Assembly: GCA_013791905.1 (NCBI GenBank)
Contig: VMSX01000006.1
Coordinates: 62,001-126,000, forward strand
Direction: 5' to 3'
Source: Rhodocyclaceae bacterium
GTDB taxonomy: Bacteria; Pseudomonadota; Gammaproteobacteria; Burkholderiales; Rhodocyclaceae
DNA length: 64,000 bases
The translations under genes were made by a program, and so were the position numbers. The notes under the pieces are model-generated. The model did not search any database. It saw only the letters and a program-made list of their open reading frames with translations, and was not told where the DNA came from. Of the stretch, positions 45,093-53,442 are shown one piece after another. Each line of letters opens with the position of its first letter. Positions within the stretch are counted from its first letter, which is position 1.

Positions 45093-45908
45093 TTCGTACT
45101 TCTTCGCAATGTATTTCGCGGAGTTCTCAATGTACGGAAAGACAGTGCTCTCATTAATATTAAGCCCGTCGAGTTCACGAATGATTTTCACCTTTTCGCT
45201 TGCCTTAATCGATATGCGATCAATTGAGATATCCGCATTGCCAGCCTCGGGTAAGGTTGCATCGAGGCCGAATAGCAAGAAGGCACCAGATTGCGAAGAG
45301 ATTCGATTGTTGGTCATTCTCCCCTTGACACAAACTATGCGAGTTAAGTCTGGGGGGGAAATCTTTCCAAGGAAGTACGGCTTCTCCTCGCGGACAAAGT
45401 GCAAGAGACGGGTGATCGGGAGTGATTCATTGAACGCAATTTGATCAAGCGTGAAGTCAATGGCGTCCTTGTCGTTCTTCGGAAGACGGGCGAGGTTGGC
45501 AATGCAACTCGCGGTGTCGCTGTCGAAGAACTTTATCTCGTCTCGCTGAATTTTCAGAATGATTACCTCACCAGTCTTGTCAGGCGACGACTTGCACGCG
45601 AAATACAATGCCATGAGTGGGTTTGACGTGATGTCGAAAAGGCGTGTTGGCATCGAATAGTGCTGCATACGGACCAGCTTTTCAAACGTAGTTGTGTCAT
45701 CACTGAAGTCCGCCGGGTTTGCGATAAGCAACTCTCGAAATAGCAAGTGCTCGGAGTTGACGTGCTGCGCAAGGCGGTACAGCGACGGCTCCAATTTGTA
45801 TTTATCACGATTTGAATGACCACGATAAAAGACGACGTCATCAGGTCCATGTGCAAGCGCGAAGACTTTGCGAATTAGACCTTCGGTGCTCGTGATTCCT
45901 TTTGACAT
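45087..45908 (-). CDS. FRG-domain protein
   Basis: 273 residues. The FRG domain is clear from VVFYRGHSNRDKYKLEPSLYR (25-45) and MQHYSMPTRLFDITSNP followed by MALYFACKS (about 100-130). FRG proteins of this size occur in phage-defence and mobile loci; their biochemical activity is not firmly known to me. It starts 10 bases from a GTTAGGT core site (45919-45925) and ends in an attC-like site, so it forms a complete cassette of about 0.9 kb. Confidence 0.85.
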   Translation of the reverse strand: MSKGITSTEGLIRKVFALAHGPDDVVFYRGHSNRDKYKLEPSLYRLAQHVNSEHLLFRELLIANPADFSDDTTTFEKLVRMQHYSMPTRLFDITSNPLMALYFACKSSPDKTGEVIILKIQRDEIKFFDSDTASCIANLARLPKNDKDAIDFTLDQIAFNESLPITRLLHFVREEKPYFLGKISPPDLTRIVCVKGRMTNNRISSQSGAFLLFGLDATLPEAGNADISIDRISIKASEKVKIIRELDGLNINESTVFPYIENSAKYIAKKYES

Positions 45909-46375
45909 GGCTATCGAAACCTAACAGTTATTCAAGAGACCCATGGGCCCGGACATTTATAAATAAAATTAGTATTCATCGTACTTAGGGTACGGTTCTG
46001 TCATAAGTAATATCGCCGCTGCATCTCGATAACATCATGCAACACAAAACTGGCGACTTTCGGATTATGCCCATGTTTTATTTCTGAGACTAGTCAATGT
46101 TGGCTTATGGTCTGATCATGATTGGGCAGCCTCTGGCCGATAGGTTAAGTTCACCAGCGACTACTTTGTAGGGGGATGTTTCGGCAAGGGGAGTCGATAA
46201 TATTTGGATGGGGACCACAGCCTGAATGTCTCTTCCCACTCTGAAGCGCTCATCCGTTGTTCCGATGTGACCGTATCTAGATAGCTTGACTGAGACACTG
46301 CAGTGACAGCAATGCTTGATGCAGCAATGCGAGAGATTCTGATAGCCCGCATTGCAGATCGATGTTAGGCCTTTG
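45909..46375. other. Intergenic region with two recombination core-like sites
   Basis: ACCTAAC at 45919-45925 is GTTAGGT on the minus strand, just before the FRG gene. A second sequence, GTTAGGC on the plus strand at about 46364, lies just after the hipA stop. No gene is convincing between them; the AT-rich part near 45960-46010 may hold a promoter for the cassette genes. Confidence 0.45.
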
Positions 46376-47656
46376 TTATCGAATGAGTCCGGCTACAACC
46401 TCCATCTCCACATGCTCGAAGGCCGGCGCAAAATCCGCCAATTCTCTATGGGACAGGCCGACTTCCTTACTCAGCGCGACCTGCCGCCAATCAGTAACTG
46501 CGGCATGCACCTCGGCCAGAATGGTGAGGGCCTGGCTCTGATCGAGATAGAAGTAAGCCGCCTTGCCAAGCAGTTGCCCAATCGAATCGATCGGCCCAGT
46601 GTCCTCGCTCAGCCAGGTCTTGGACTCGCGGAGTTTGTCCGGGAATGGATTCAGGTCGAAGGCGGGCGAAAGCGCCCACTTGTCGTTGCCGACATGCAGG
46701 AATCCGAGGTTGTGCAAGTGGTCGTCGGTGTTGGTGATGAGATGGTTGAACACCAATCGCCGCCATAACTGCTGCGCATCCGCTTTGGCATCAAGACAGA
46801 CGCGGTTCATGATGTCGACAATCTCGGTGTAAGCATGCTCATCGCCACGGGAAGCCTGCAGCATAGAGGCTCCGGAAAGATACGGAATGCGTGCATTCGT
46901 GGCAGTGCGGTCAAAGCGCGAGACGATCGCCACCGGCTTGTCGGCAATCATCTCGATGCGCGATCGGGCGGCGTCAATCCTGGCGATCTGGGCCAGCTTG
47001 AGGGCCAGCACCTCACCGCGCGTCACGCTGCGGCTGTCTTCGACACTCGGAAATTTACCCAGCGCCAGCGTGCCATCGGCATCGAGTACCGTACTCTTGG
47101 GACGCATCCCGCCCAAAGAAGTGCCGTTGCCCAGCAAATACTTGAGATCCTCGCTGGATTCCTTGCTGTGCTCTACCGCTCGACAGGCCGCCATGATGCG
47201 TTCGAGTTCGATCAGCGGCGGTGTGGTGCGTGTGCCGGCAGGTGTCGTGCGCAAGTAATTGCCCTTGAGGTCGCGCAGGCGCAGCGCCCCCATGCGGCTG
47301 TAGTCATCCACAGCACACAGATAGTCCAGTTCGGTCAGCGGAGTGAGCTTGGGATCCTGCTGGCGGGCTTTGGCGTGGGCGCGCGCGATAACTCGCCGGC
47401 CCCAGGCGTCTGGTTCCGTGTCCGCAAAAGCGAAATGGAATGTCGAGTCGTCTTTTGTGGGCGCCTTGTGCACCTGATGCTGGCCGGCCAGAAGCTCGAG
47501 ATCAGGGGAGATGTTGAAGCGGTGCGGACTTTTGATCCACGCGTCCTTGTAGGCGAAGCTGGCGTACGACCGGGCGCCGTCGGCGACGTAGGTGAGGCTC
47601 CCCACAGGGAACTCAGCCGATCCGATGCATACATCGAGGGTGGTCTTGGTCGCCAT
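46376..47656 (-). CDS. hipA: HipA-family serine/threonine kinase toxin
   Basis: 426 residues from the ATG at 47656, overlapping the hipB stop as TGATG. HipA features: N-terminal subdomain (SYASFAYKDAWI), Gly-rich GTSLGGMRPKSTV activation/P-loop region, catalytic FNHLITNTDDHLHNLGF (N-x-D-H) and metal-binding SPAFDLNP. HipA kinases phosphorylate tRNA synthetases and stop growth. With hipB it should stabilise the plasmid or trigger dormancy. Confidence 0.92.
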   Translation of the reverse strand: MATKTTLDVCIGSAEFPVGSLTYVADGARSYASFAYKDAWIKSPHRFNISPDLELLAGQHQVHKAPTKDDSTFHFAFADTEPDAWGRRVIARAHAKARQQDPKLTPLTELDYLCAVDDYSRMGALRLRDLKGNYLRTTPAGTRTTPPLIELERIMAACRAVEHSKESSEDLKYLLGNGTSLGGMRPKSTVLDADGTLALGKFPSVEDSRSVTRGEVLALKLAQIARIDAARSRIEMIADKPVAIVSRFDRTATNARIPYLSGASMLQASRGDEHAYTEIVDIMNRVCLDAKADAQQLWRRLVFNHLITNTDDHLHNLGFLHVGNDKWALSPAFDLNPFPDKLRESKTWLSEDTGPIDSIGQLLGKAAYFYLDQSQALTILAEVHAAVTDWRQVALSKEVGLSHRELADFAPAFEHVEMEVVAGLIR

Positions 47657-47997
47657 CAAAGGGCTCCGCTATCTTTATGGGCCTTGGGCAGGCGTACGCG
47701 CTGGGGCAGCTTTTCATCCATCAACGCCAGCCCGATGCTGTCCTCGGAAGAGTCGAGCAGCTGCTTCAGACGCTCCAGTTCGCCGAAGACATGCAGTGCG
47801 CGCGCCAGGGTTTGCAGGGCGATGGTGGGGCTGCCTGCCTCCATGCGCCGTACGGTCATGACGGATACCCCAATACGTTCCGCCAGCATGGCCTGGGGCA
47901 TCTGCCGGCGGCGGCGCGCGAAGGAAATGTCACGGCCCAGCTTTTCCAGGGCCCGGCTGACTGGCAAGGGAAGGAGGTCTTCTTTAGTGGAGCGCAT
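47656..47997 (-). CDS. hipB: HipB-like antitoxin, XRE-type regulator
   Basis: 113 residues. An XRE helix-turn-helix lies near 27-80 (ARRRRQMPQAMLAERIGVSVMTVRRMEAGSPTIALQTLARALHVFG), with a C-terminal tail that would contact HipA (GLALMDEKLPQRVRLP). It represses its own promoter and neutralises HipA. The promoter directly upstream overlaps an inverted repeat. Confidence 0.9.
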   Translation of the reverse strand: MRSTKEDLLPLPVSRALEKLGRDISFARRRRQMPQAMLAERIGVSVMTVRRMEAGSPTIALQTLARALHVFGELERLKQLLDSSEDSIGLALMDEKLPQRVRLPKAHKDSGAL

Positions 47998-48023
47998 GGG
48001 ATCCCACAGGATGATTAGTGGTT

Positions 48024-48063
48024 CATATGTGAGCGATTATATGGTTTGTTGGTGGCTAGTCAA
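48024..48063 (-). promoter_or_regulatory. hipBA promoter with operator
   Basis: Minus-strand -35 TTGACT (48058-48063), 16 bases, and a perfect -10 TATAAT (48036-48041). An inverted repeat CATAT (48024-48028) / ATATG (48039-48043) overlaps the -10, the expected place for HipB repression. Nothing else is evident in 48064-48289. Confidence 0.65.
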
Positions 48064-48289
48064 TCGGATTGTCTTCAAAACGATCTTTTGGAGATGCTTA
48101 TGGTTTATATGGGGGCATATATGCGCTATTAAGAAAGCCAGAGCCGCATGGTGAGGCAGGATGTTTCCTGGATTACCCGAAGCAAACCCCACCGGTGTTT
48201 CGTGTGAAGTCTGGCCGATCCAGCGGGGTTCAAACTCGATCAGCTCAAGAAATTTGCAGCTTTATAAGCCTGCAATGGGGTGGATATTT

Positions 48290-48348
48290 GAAAAGCATTC
48301 GACAACGATGCTTTTAACCCGGATTTTGGCAGGCTGACTTCATAGCAT
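48290..48348 (+). promoter_or_regulatory. Repeated promoter module, copy C, before the transfer operon
   Basis: AAAAGCAT (48291-48298) / ATGCTTTT (48308-48315) with a 9-base spacer, CGGATT (48320-48325), 17 bases, and TAGCAT (48343-48348). The first transfer gene's ATG is at 48356, seven bases later, with no ribosome site between, so the mRNA is probably leaderless. Confidence 0.7.
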
Positions 48349-48355
48349 TCTGGCC

Positions 48356-48781
48356 ATGAGATTTTCATGGTCTTTCTTGCTGACATTCTTGCTATTCCCC
48401 GTCACGGGGAGTGCTGCGTGCTTCGATGAGGCGGCGACCAGATTCAGTCTTCCTGTGTCGCTTCTCAGGGCGATATCGAGAGTCGAATCGTCCGGACGAC
48501 CGAGCGCCGTCAACAGGAATCGCAATGGCTCCTATGACATCGGCCATATGCAGATCAATACCGGTTGGCTTCCGGTGCTTGAGCGATATGGGATCACGCA
48601 ACAGCAGTTGTTCGATGCCTGCACGAACACCTATGTCGGCGCATGGATCCTCGCACAAAACATATCGAAACTTGGCTACAGCTGGAACGCCATCGGCGCT
48701 TACAACGCAGCCAGCCCAGGCAAGCGTAACCAGTACGCGTTAAAGATCGCTGCAGTCCTGCGGCGGGAGGGTGGGCCGTGA
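48356..48781 (+). CDS. Lytic transglycosylase (VirB1/TrbN-like), first gene of transfer operon
   Basis: 141 residues. Signal peptide (SFLLTFLLFPVTGSAA) and an SLT domain with catalytic Glu in ISRVESSGRPSA, DIGHMQINTGWL and IGAYNAASPG. It opens peptidoglycan for the secretion channel. Overlaps the next gene (GTGA type). Confidence 0.9.
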   Translation: MRFSWSFLLTFLLFPVTGSAACFDEAATRFSLPVSLLRAISRVESSGRPSAVNRNRNGSYDIGHMQINTGWLPVLERYGITQQQLFDACTNTYVGAWILAQNISKLGYSWNAIGAYNAASPGKRNQYALKIAAVLRREGGP

Positions 48782-49425
48782 GTCGCTGTTTGATGATGAT
48801 GGCAGTTGCGGCTGCTCTGCTCACGGGTTGTTCGTGGCCATGGTTGGGCAAGGACGAGCCAAAAGAACAATCGCAAAAAACCCAAACGATCGACATCGGG
48901 TGGGGTGGTCAGGAGTGGCGTTCCTGCGACGTGGAAGAGACATGCCCCAAACCCACGCCCAAAACAGTCCTTCTGCCGGCGCTGCGGCCGCAGACAACAG
49001 GGCAAACACCGTTTCCGAAAATCGAAGCGGCAAGGCCTGCCCTCGCTGTTGCGCACAAGGTGCATTTCAAGTTCGCACAGGCGGTTCCGACACAAGACGG
49101 TGTCGATCGGCTGACCAGGATTCAGCAAGAGATCCGCGCATCACACGTGATCCATATCACCGGCCATACCGACGACATTGGAGGAAGTCGCGTCAATGAA
49201 CGGCTGGCACTTCGCAGAGCAGCGTTCGTGGCCGCGTGGCTGAAACGTCACGGTATTCGCAATCCGATGGAAGTCGAAGCCAAAGGAAAGTGCTGCTACC
49301 TCGCCCCGAACGATACGGAAGATGGACGCGCAGCCAATCGCCGCGTCGAAGTCGTCCTTCGTGAACGCCAGAGCAATCTGGCTGGCAACAAGTCCTCAAC
49401 CACCAAGAAGGAGATCGTTAGGTGA
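48778..49425 (+). CDS. OmpA-family lipoprotein of the transfer operon
   Basis: 215 residues, GTG start. A lipobox (AALLTGC) gives a lipoprotein. A Pro-rich linker leads to an OmpA/MotB peptidoglycan-binding domain with IHITGHTDDIGGSRVNERLALRRAAFVAAWL and ANRRVEVVL. It likely ties the outer part of the machine to peptidoglycan. Such a gene is not part of the core F set. Confidence 0.85.
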   Translation: MSRCLMMMAVAAALLTGCSWPWLGKDEPKEQSQKTQTIDIGWGGQEWRSCDVEETCPKPTPKTVLLPALRPQTTGQTPFPKIEAARPALAVAHKVHFKFAQAVPTQDGVDRLTRIQQEIRASHVIHITGHTDDIGGSRVNERLALRRAAFVAAWLKRHGIRNPMEVEAKGKCCYLAPNDTEDGRAANRRVEVVLRERQSNLAGNKSSTTKKEIVR

Positions 49426-49619
49426 TTCCCAAGACAAAAGAAGCTGTTCGGGACACGCTGATCGCCAGTGCCTTCATCGCGATGGGATCCCTGCTTCCCG
49501 GATCGCTGCTCGATAAAGGGTTCGAAGCCCATATCGGCGGTATCGCGCTGGGCATTGGTATTGGCTGGCTTATCAAATCTGTTATCGACCACAACAAAGG
49601 AGTGAAGCGTGAAGCGTAA
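49422..49619 (+). CDS. Small membrane protein of the transfer operon
   Basis: 65 residues, GTG start overlapping the preceding stop. Two hydrophobic segments (about 11-28 and 37-52, GGIALGIGIGWLI). It lies just before the pilin gene and overlaps it by 11 bases. Could be a pilin-processing or assembly accessory; not recognised. Confidence 0.55.
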   Translation: MIPKTKEAVRDTLIASAFIAMGSLLPGSLLDKGFEAHIGGIALGIGIGWLIKSVIDHNKGVKREA

Positions 49620-49896
49620 TACCCACCAACTACTGGCCACTGTTGCCTTGTGCCTTGTCGCGGGAACTGCACTCGCCGGCACAACGGGCACCGAATTCCA
49701 GACGCTCTACACCTGGATCAACGGTGTCGTGACGGGTTACTTTGGTCGCGCTGTTTCGGTTGCCGCTGTCGGCATTGGCGCAATCCTATCGATTGCACGG
49801 GTCAATCCAATCCCGATCCTTGCTGGCGTTGGTTTTGCGATTTTCCTGCAATACACCCCAACGATTATCTCCGGCGTTCTGACGGCCACCATCTGA
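49609..49896 (+). CDS. traA: Pilin subunit, TraA/VirB2-like
   Basis: 95 residues, GTG start. A long signal sequence ends in ALA, then two hydrophobic helices (VVTGYFGRAVSVAAVGIGAILSIAR and PIPILAGVGFAIFLQYTPTIISG) joined by a short polar turn. This is the form of F-type and VirB2 pilins, and the gene precedes traL as in F-like operons. Confidence 0.75.
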   Translation: MKRNTHQLLATVALCLVAGTALAGTTGTEFQTLYTWINGVVTGYFGRAVSVAAVGIGAILSIARVNPIPILAGVGFAIFLQYTPTIISGVLTATI

Positions 49897-49906
49897 AGGT
49901 GTTGGT

Positions 49907-50203
49907 ATGGGCAGCGACGAAACCGGTTACATCCCCAAGTCCCTCGATGCACAGGAACGCTTCCTGTGGTGGGAAATGGATCAGGCAATTATCGCGATCA
50001 TGCTTCTCGGCATGGGCGTGGTGTCCGGATCAATGCTGGCAGGAATGGGACTTGGGGCGTTGTCGGCTTGGCAATACGGCCGTTTGAAGGCCGGCAAGCA
50101 CCCGAAATTTGCCGTCCATGCCCTTTATTGGTGGCTACCAAGCAGTTTGTTCGTGAAGTTGCGCGCAACACCGCCATCCGATCAACGCTACTTTCTGGGC
50201 TAA
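49907..50203 (+). CDS. traL: Conjugative pilus assembly protein TraL
   Basis: 98 residues. The typical TraL start (YIPKSLDAQERFLWWEMDQAIIAI) and two hydrophobic stretches are visible. TraL is an inner-membrane channel-base protein, equivalent to VirB3. Position before traE fits. Confidence 0.9.
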   Translation: MGSDETGYIPKSLDAQERFLWWEMDQAIIAIMLLGMGVVSGSMLAGMGLGALSAWQYGRLKAGKHPKFAVHALYWWLPSSLFVKLRATPPSDQRYFLG

Positions 50204-50206
50204 GCC

Positions 50207-50800
50207 ATGTTGTTCAAAAAGTATCTCTCCGACACTGACAACAGCAACCGCGAGATTCGATTCCTGCGGTGGTTGGTGTTCTGGATGGGGGGCATCGTTC
50301 TGGTGCAGGCCGTGATGACTGCGCGGTTGGTTGGAATGGAAAAGACGGTCCTTGTCCCACCCGAGATCAATCGCAGCTTCTGGGTTTCTGGCAAGGCGGT
50401 TTCGAAGGAGTACCTGGAAGAGATGGCGTACTGGTACGCAGGGCTTGCACTCGACATCACTCCCATCGCGTCGGACTACCAGAATTCCCTGTTCCTCAAG
50501 TATGCCGCGCCATCTGAGTTCGGTCGCCTGCAAGCAGAAATTGGGGCACGCGCCGAGTTCCTCAAAAAGAACAACACGGCAACCCAGTTCTCGGTCCGGA
50601 ACATCACGCCGGACGAAAAGAACCATCGCGTAGCACTCTCGGGAACGCTCTTCACCTGGACTTCCGACAAGAAGGCCGGAGAGCGTAATGCGACCTATAT
50701 GGTCGGCTTCAAGTTGATGAACGGAAAACTTTATGTTTCGGATTTCAAGGAAACCACTGACCAGAACCCATTTGGCGATCCTGCTCCTGGCCAGCCTTGA
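50207..50800 (+). CDS. traE: Conjugative transfer protein TraE
   Basis: 197 residues with an N-terminal membrane helix (LRWLVFWMGGIVLVQAVMTARLV) and a periplasmic VirB8-like domain (PPEINRSFWVSGKAVSKEYLEEMAYWYAGL). Assembly factor of the channel. Its 3' end overlaps traK by 68 bases. Confidence 0.92.
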   Translation: MLFKKYLSDTDNSNREIRFLRWLVFWMGGIVLVQAVMTARLVGMEKTVLVPPEINRSFWVSGKAVSKEYLEEMAYWYAGLALDITPIASDYQNSLFLKYAAPSEFGRLQAEIGARAEFLKKNNTATQFSVRNITPDEKNHRVALSGTLFTWTSDKKAGERNATYMVGFKLMNGKLYVSDFKETTDQNPFGDPAPGQP

Positions 50801-51434
50801 GGCGAGCGCTGCGCAGATCCTTCACGGGAAGCCGGACGATACGCTCGCGGGAAGCATTTCCCGCGCGGAACCCACCTTGATTCGCATCGATGGTGCGCGG
50901 ATCCGCCGCGTCCATGGCACCGAGGGAGACTTTTTCGTCACGCCTGACAAGGATGCCGGTACCGCCTACATCAAGCCAAGCACCGAGAAGCAGGCCTTCA
51001 GCGTTTTCGTTTCTGACGACACGGGGCGGACATGGAAGCTACTGCTCTCCATCGCCGATGGCCCGTCTGACACGATCGTCATCAAGAGCCAGAGGGACGC
51101 CAACGGAACCGCGCCTGGTTGCGATCTTGCGCGAAACCAGGCAATCAAAAGCGTTGTCCTGGCCCTCGATTCCGCGACGGAAGGCGACATGGGGGCGCGG
51201 AAGGTCAATGAGGTGGTGCCACTTTGGAAGGAGGCGCTGTTCGTCCTCGTCAAAGTGGTCGATGGACCCCTTAAGGGTGAGAAATATCAGCTCACCAACG
51301 TCTCGGAAAAGCGCATGGTGATTGATGAGCGCGAGCTGTATCGGCGCGGTGTTGTCGCCATCTCGGTCGAGCGTCCCGAGCTCAATCCCGGCGAAACCAC
51401 TGCGGTGCTAGTGCTTACGGAGACGGCAGAATGA
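50733..51434 (+). CDS. traK: Conjugative transfer protein TraK
   Basis: 233 residues with a signal peptide (THLAILLLASLEASAA). TraK is the periplasmic secretin-like ring of the F-type core complex, equivalent to VirB9. The start at 50733 gives an unusually long overlap with traE; a later non-ATG start is possible but would shorten the signal peptide. Overlaps traB as ATGA. Confidence 0.9.
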   Translation: MFRISRKPLTRTHLAILLLASLEASAAQILHGKPDDTLAGSISRAEPTLIRIDGARIRRVHGTEGDFFVTPDKDAGTAYIKPSTEKQAFSVFVSDDTGRTWKLLLSIADGPSDTIVIKSQRDANGTAPGCDLARNQAIKSVVLALDSATEGDMGARKVNEVVPLWKEALFVLVKVVDGPLKGEKYQLTNVSEKRMVIDERELYRRGVVAISVERPELNPGETTAVLVLTETAE

Positions 51435-52684
51435 GTGCTGAGACAAAAAGTTCGCTTGCCGAACGGCTCAGCACGCTGTCACCCATGGCTCGTCAGTACC
51501 TGGTGCTGGGGTCTCTTGGAACAGTGTTTCTCGGGCTCGTATTCGGGAGCGTTGCGCTCTGGGATAACCAGCCGGTACTGACGCCGCAAAATGGCAAGGA
51601 AGCTCTCCAGTCCAGAAATATTGCAACCCCTGGTGCGCAAGCGGATCCGCGCGATGTCTGGATGGCGCAGTCCTCTCAGCAGATGAAGGAAATGGATTCC
51701 GTCATCCAGAGTCTGAAGCAAAAGCTTGAGGAGGTAGAGCAGAAACAGTCGATACCGCTACCTCCCCAGCAGCAGCCGGCCAGCATTCTCCCGCCATTGC
51801 CGCCGATGCATCCCCCCGTCCTATCAGTGCCACCTTCCTTGCCGGATCCGGCAGGCTCAGGGCCAAATACCAATCTTCCACCGCTGCCGCCACTGCAGCC
51901 ACGGGAGCCCGGGATTGCTTCCTTCGCGGTCAGCGATGCAGTTGTAGCGCACAAGGAGGAGGGAAGTCTGGCCCCGACAGGGAAGACCTACATCCCATCC
52001 GGTTCCTTCATGCGCGTTGCACTCATCGGCGGACTGGATGCACCGACCGGTGGTCAGGCACAAAATAATCCCTGGCCGGTCCTGATGCGTATTCAAGACA
52101 ACGCCTTCCTGCCAAACCGCTATCGGGCCAAGGTGAAGGAGTGCTTCATGTTGGGATCTGGTTATGGGGACATCAGTTCGGAACGCGCCTACATGCGTCT
52201 CGAGTCGCTGTCCTGTGTATTGAACAACGGCGAAGTGGTCGATACGCCGGCCAAGGGCTACATCGTTGGCGAAGACGGTAAAGCTGGAATGCGCGGGCGA
52301 CTGGTGAGCAAGCAAGGCCAGATTCTCGCCAATGCCCTCATGACCGGAATCATTGCCGGAATCGGTCAGGGCTTCCAGCAGAGTGCGACCACCTACAGCA
52401 CCACAGCACTTGGATCCGTTGGGACGGTCGACTCCGGCAAACAGTTTCAAGCGGGGATAGGTGCCGGCGTCGGCAAGGCCCTTGATCGCTTATCCCAGTA
52501 CTACATCACCCTTGCAGAAAAGATGTTCCCGATTATCGAGGTTGATGCCGGCCGGGTGGTCGATGTCGTGCTGACCAAAGGCGTCACCCTTGGTCTTGGG
52601 CCGGCGGTCGATGAAGGCGATTACAGCGATATCTGGAAGCGTGGCCGTCAAATCATGCGCAAACCCCTTGATCCCTCGGAGTAA
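51431..52684 (+). CDS. traB: Conjugative transfer protein TraB
   Basis: 417 residues. One N-terminal membrane helix (YLVLGSLGTVFLGLVFGSVALW), a coiled coil (SSQQMKEMDSVIQSLKQKLEEVEQK), a proline-rich span, then the VirB10-like domain (YIPSGSFMRVALIGGLDAPTG ... VEVDAGRVVDVVLTKGV). TraB bridges inner and outer membranes of the channel. Confidence 0.93.
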   Translation: MSAETKSSLAERLSTLSPMARQYLVLGSLGTVFLGLVFGSVALWDNQPVLTPQNGKEALQSRNIATPGAQADPRDVWMAQSSQQMKEMDSVIQSLKQKLEEVEQKQSIPLPPQQQPASILPPLPPMHPPVLSVPPSLPDPAGSGPNTNLPPLPPLQPREPGIASFAVSDAVVAHKEEGSLAPTGKTYIPSGSFMRVALIGGLDAPTGGQAQNNPWPVLMRIQDNAFLPNRYRAKVKECFMLGSGYGDISSERAYMRLESLSCVLNNGEVVDTPAKGYIVGEDGKAGMRGRLVSKQGQILANALMTGIIAGIGQGFQQSATTYSTTALGSVGTVDSGKQFQAGIGAGVGKALDRLSQYYITLAEKMFPIIEVDAGRVVDVVLTKGVTLGLGPAVDEGDYSDIWKRGRQIMRKPLDPSE

Positions 52685-52691
52685 CCATTCC

Positions 52692-53441
52692 ATGAAGAAA
52701 TTCATTCTGTCGATTCTCACCGCAACCGTCATTACACCGGTGCTCGCAAATACCTCGGAGGTTGAGCAGCGCCTCAAGGATCAATACCCCGCGACGAAAA
52801 TTACGTCCGTTCGCGAAAGCCCGGCCAAAGGTATCTACGAGGTCATCATGGGGCGCAATGTGGCCTATACCGATGAAGCCGGTCGATACATGATCTTCGG
52901 GCACTTGTACGACATGAAAGAACAGCGAGATATGACGGCGGGTGTCCTGGAGGCATTGAACAAGGTGGATATGGCCATGCTTCCCGAAGCGGATGCCATC
53001 AAGAAGATAGAGGGCAGGGGAGAGCGAAAGATGTTTGTGTTTTCCGATCCTGACTGCCCTTACTGCAAGCGTCTGGAAAGCGAACTGGCCAAAGTCGACA
53101 ACGTGACGATCTACACCCTGCTGTATCCGCTTGATGGCCTGCATCCTGATGCCCGTAGAAAAGCCCAAACCATCTGGTGCGCCAAGGATCGCGTCAAGGC
53201 ATGGGATGAATTCATGCAGAGGGGAACGCTGCCAGAAAGTCGTTCATGCGATCACCCGATCGAGCGCAACATTCGTCTGGGCAATGCGTTGGGGATCAAC
53301 GGAACACCGACGATCATCTTCGAAGACGGCGCGATCACCCCCGGCATGCTGCCGGCCGCCGAGATCGAGCGTCGACTGGCTGGGGGCGGTCGCCCTGTGG
53401 GCGGTGCCGCTCAGCGTGTGAATGCAGGTAAGGGAGACTGA
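52692..53441 (+). CDS. dsbC: DsbC-family disulphide isomerase
   Basis: 249 residues from the ATG at 52692. Signal peptide, DsbC dimerisation domain and a thioredoxin fold with FSDPDCPYCKRLE (CPYC active site) and cis-Pro loop NGTPTIIF. It folds disulphide-rich Tra proteins in the periplasm. The gene is found in this position in SXT/IncC-like operons. Confidence 0.92.
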   Translation: MKKFILSILTATVITPVLANTSEVEQRLKDQYPATKITSVRESPAKGIYEVIMGRNVAYTDEAGRYMIFGHLYDMKEQRDMTAGVLEALNKVDMAMLPEADAIKKIEGRGERKMFVFSDPDCPYCKRLESELAKVDNVTIYTLLYPLDGLHPDARRKAQTIWCAKDRVKAWDEFMQRGTLPESRSCDHPIERNIRLGNALGINGTPTIIFEDGAITPGMLPAAEIERRLAGGGRPVGGAAQRVNAGKGD

Positions 53442-53442
53442 G

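Noticed and set aside
46161-46352. A 63-codon minus-strand ORF between hipA and the FRG gene
   Set aside because: No ribosome site, no recognisable domain, and composition like the surrounding non-coding DNA.
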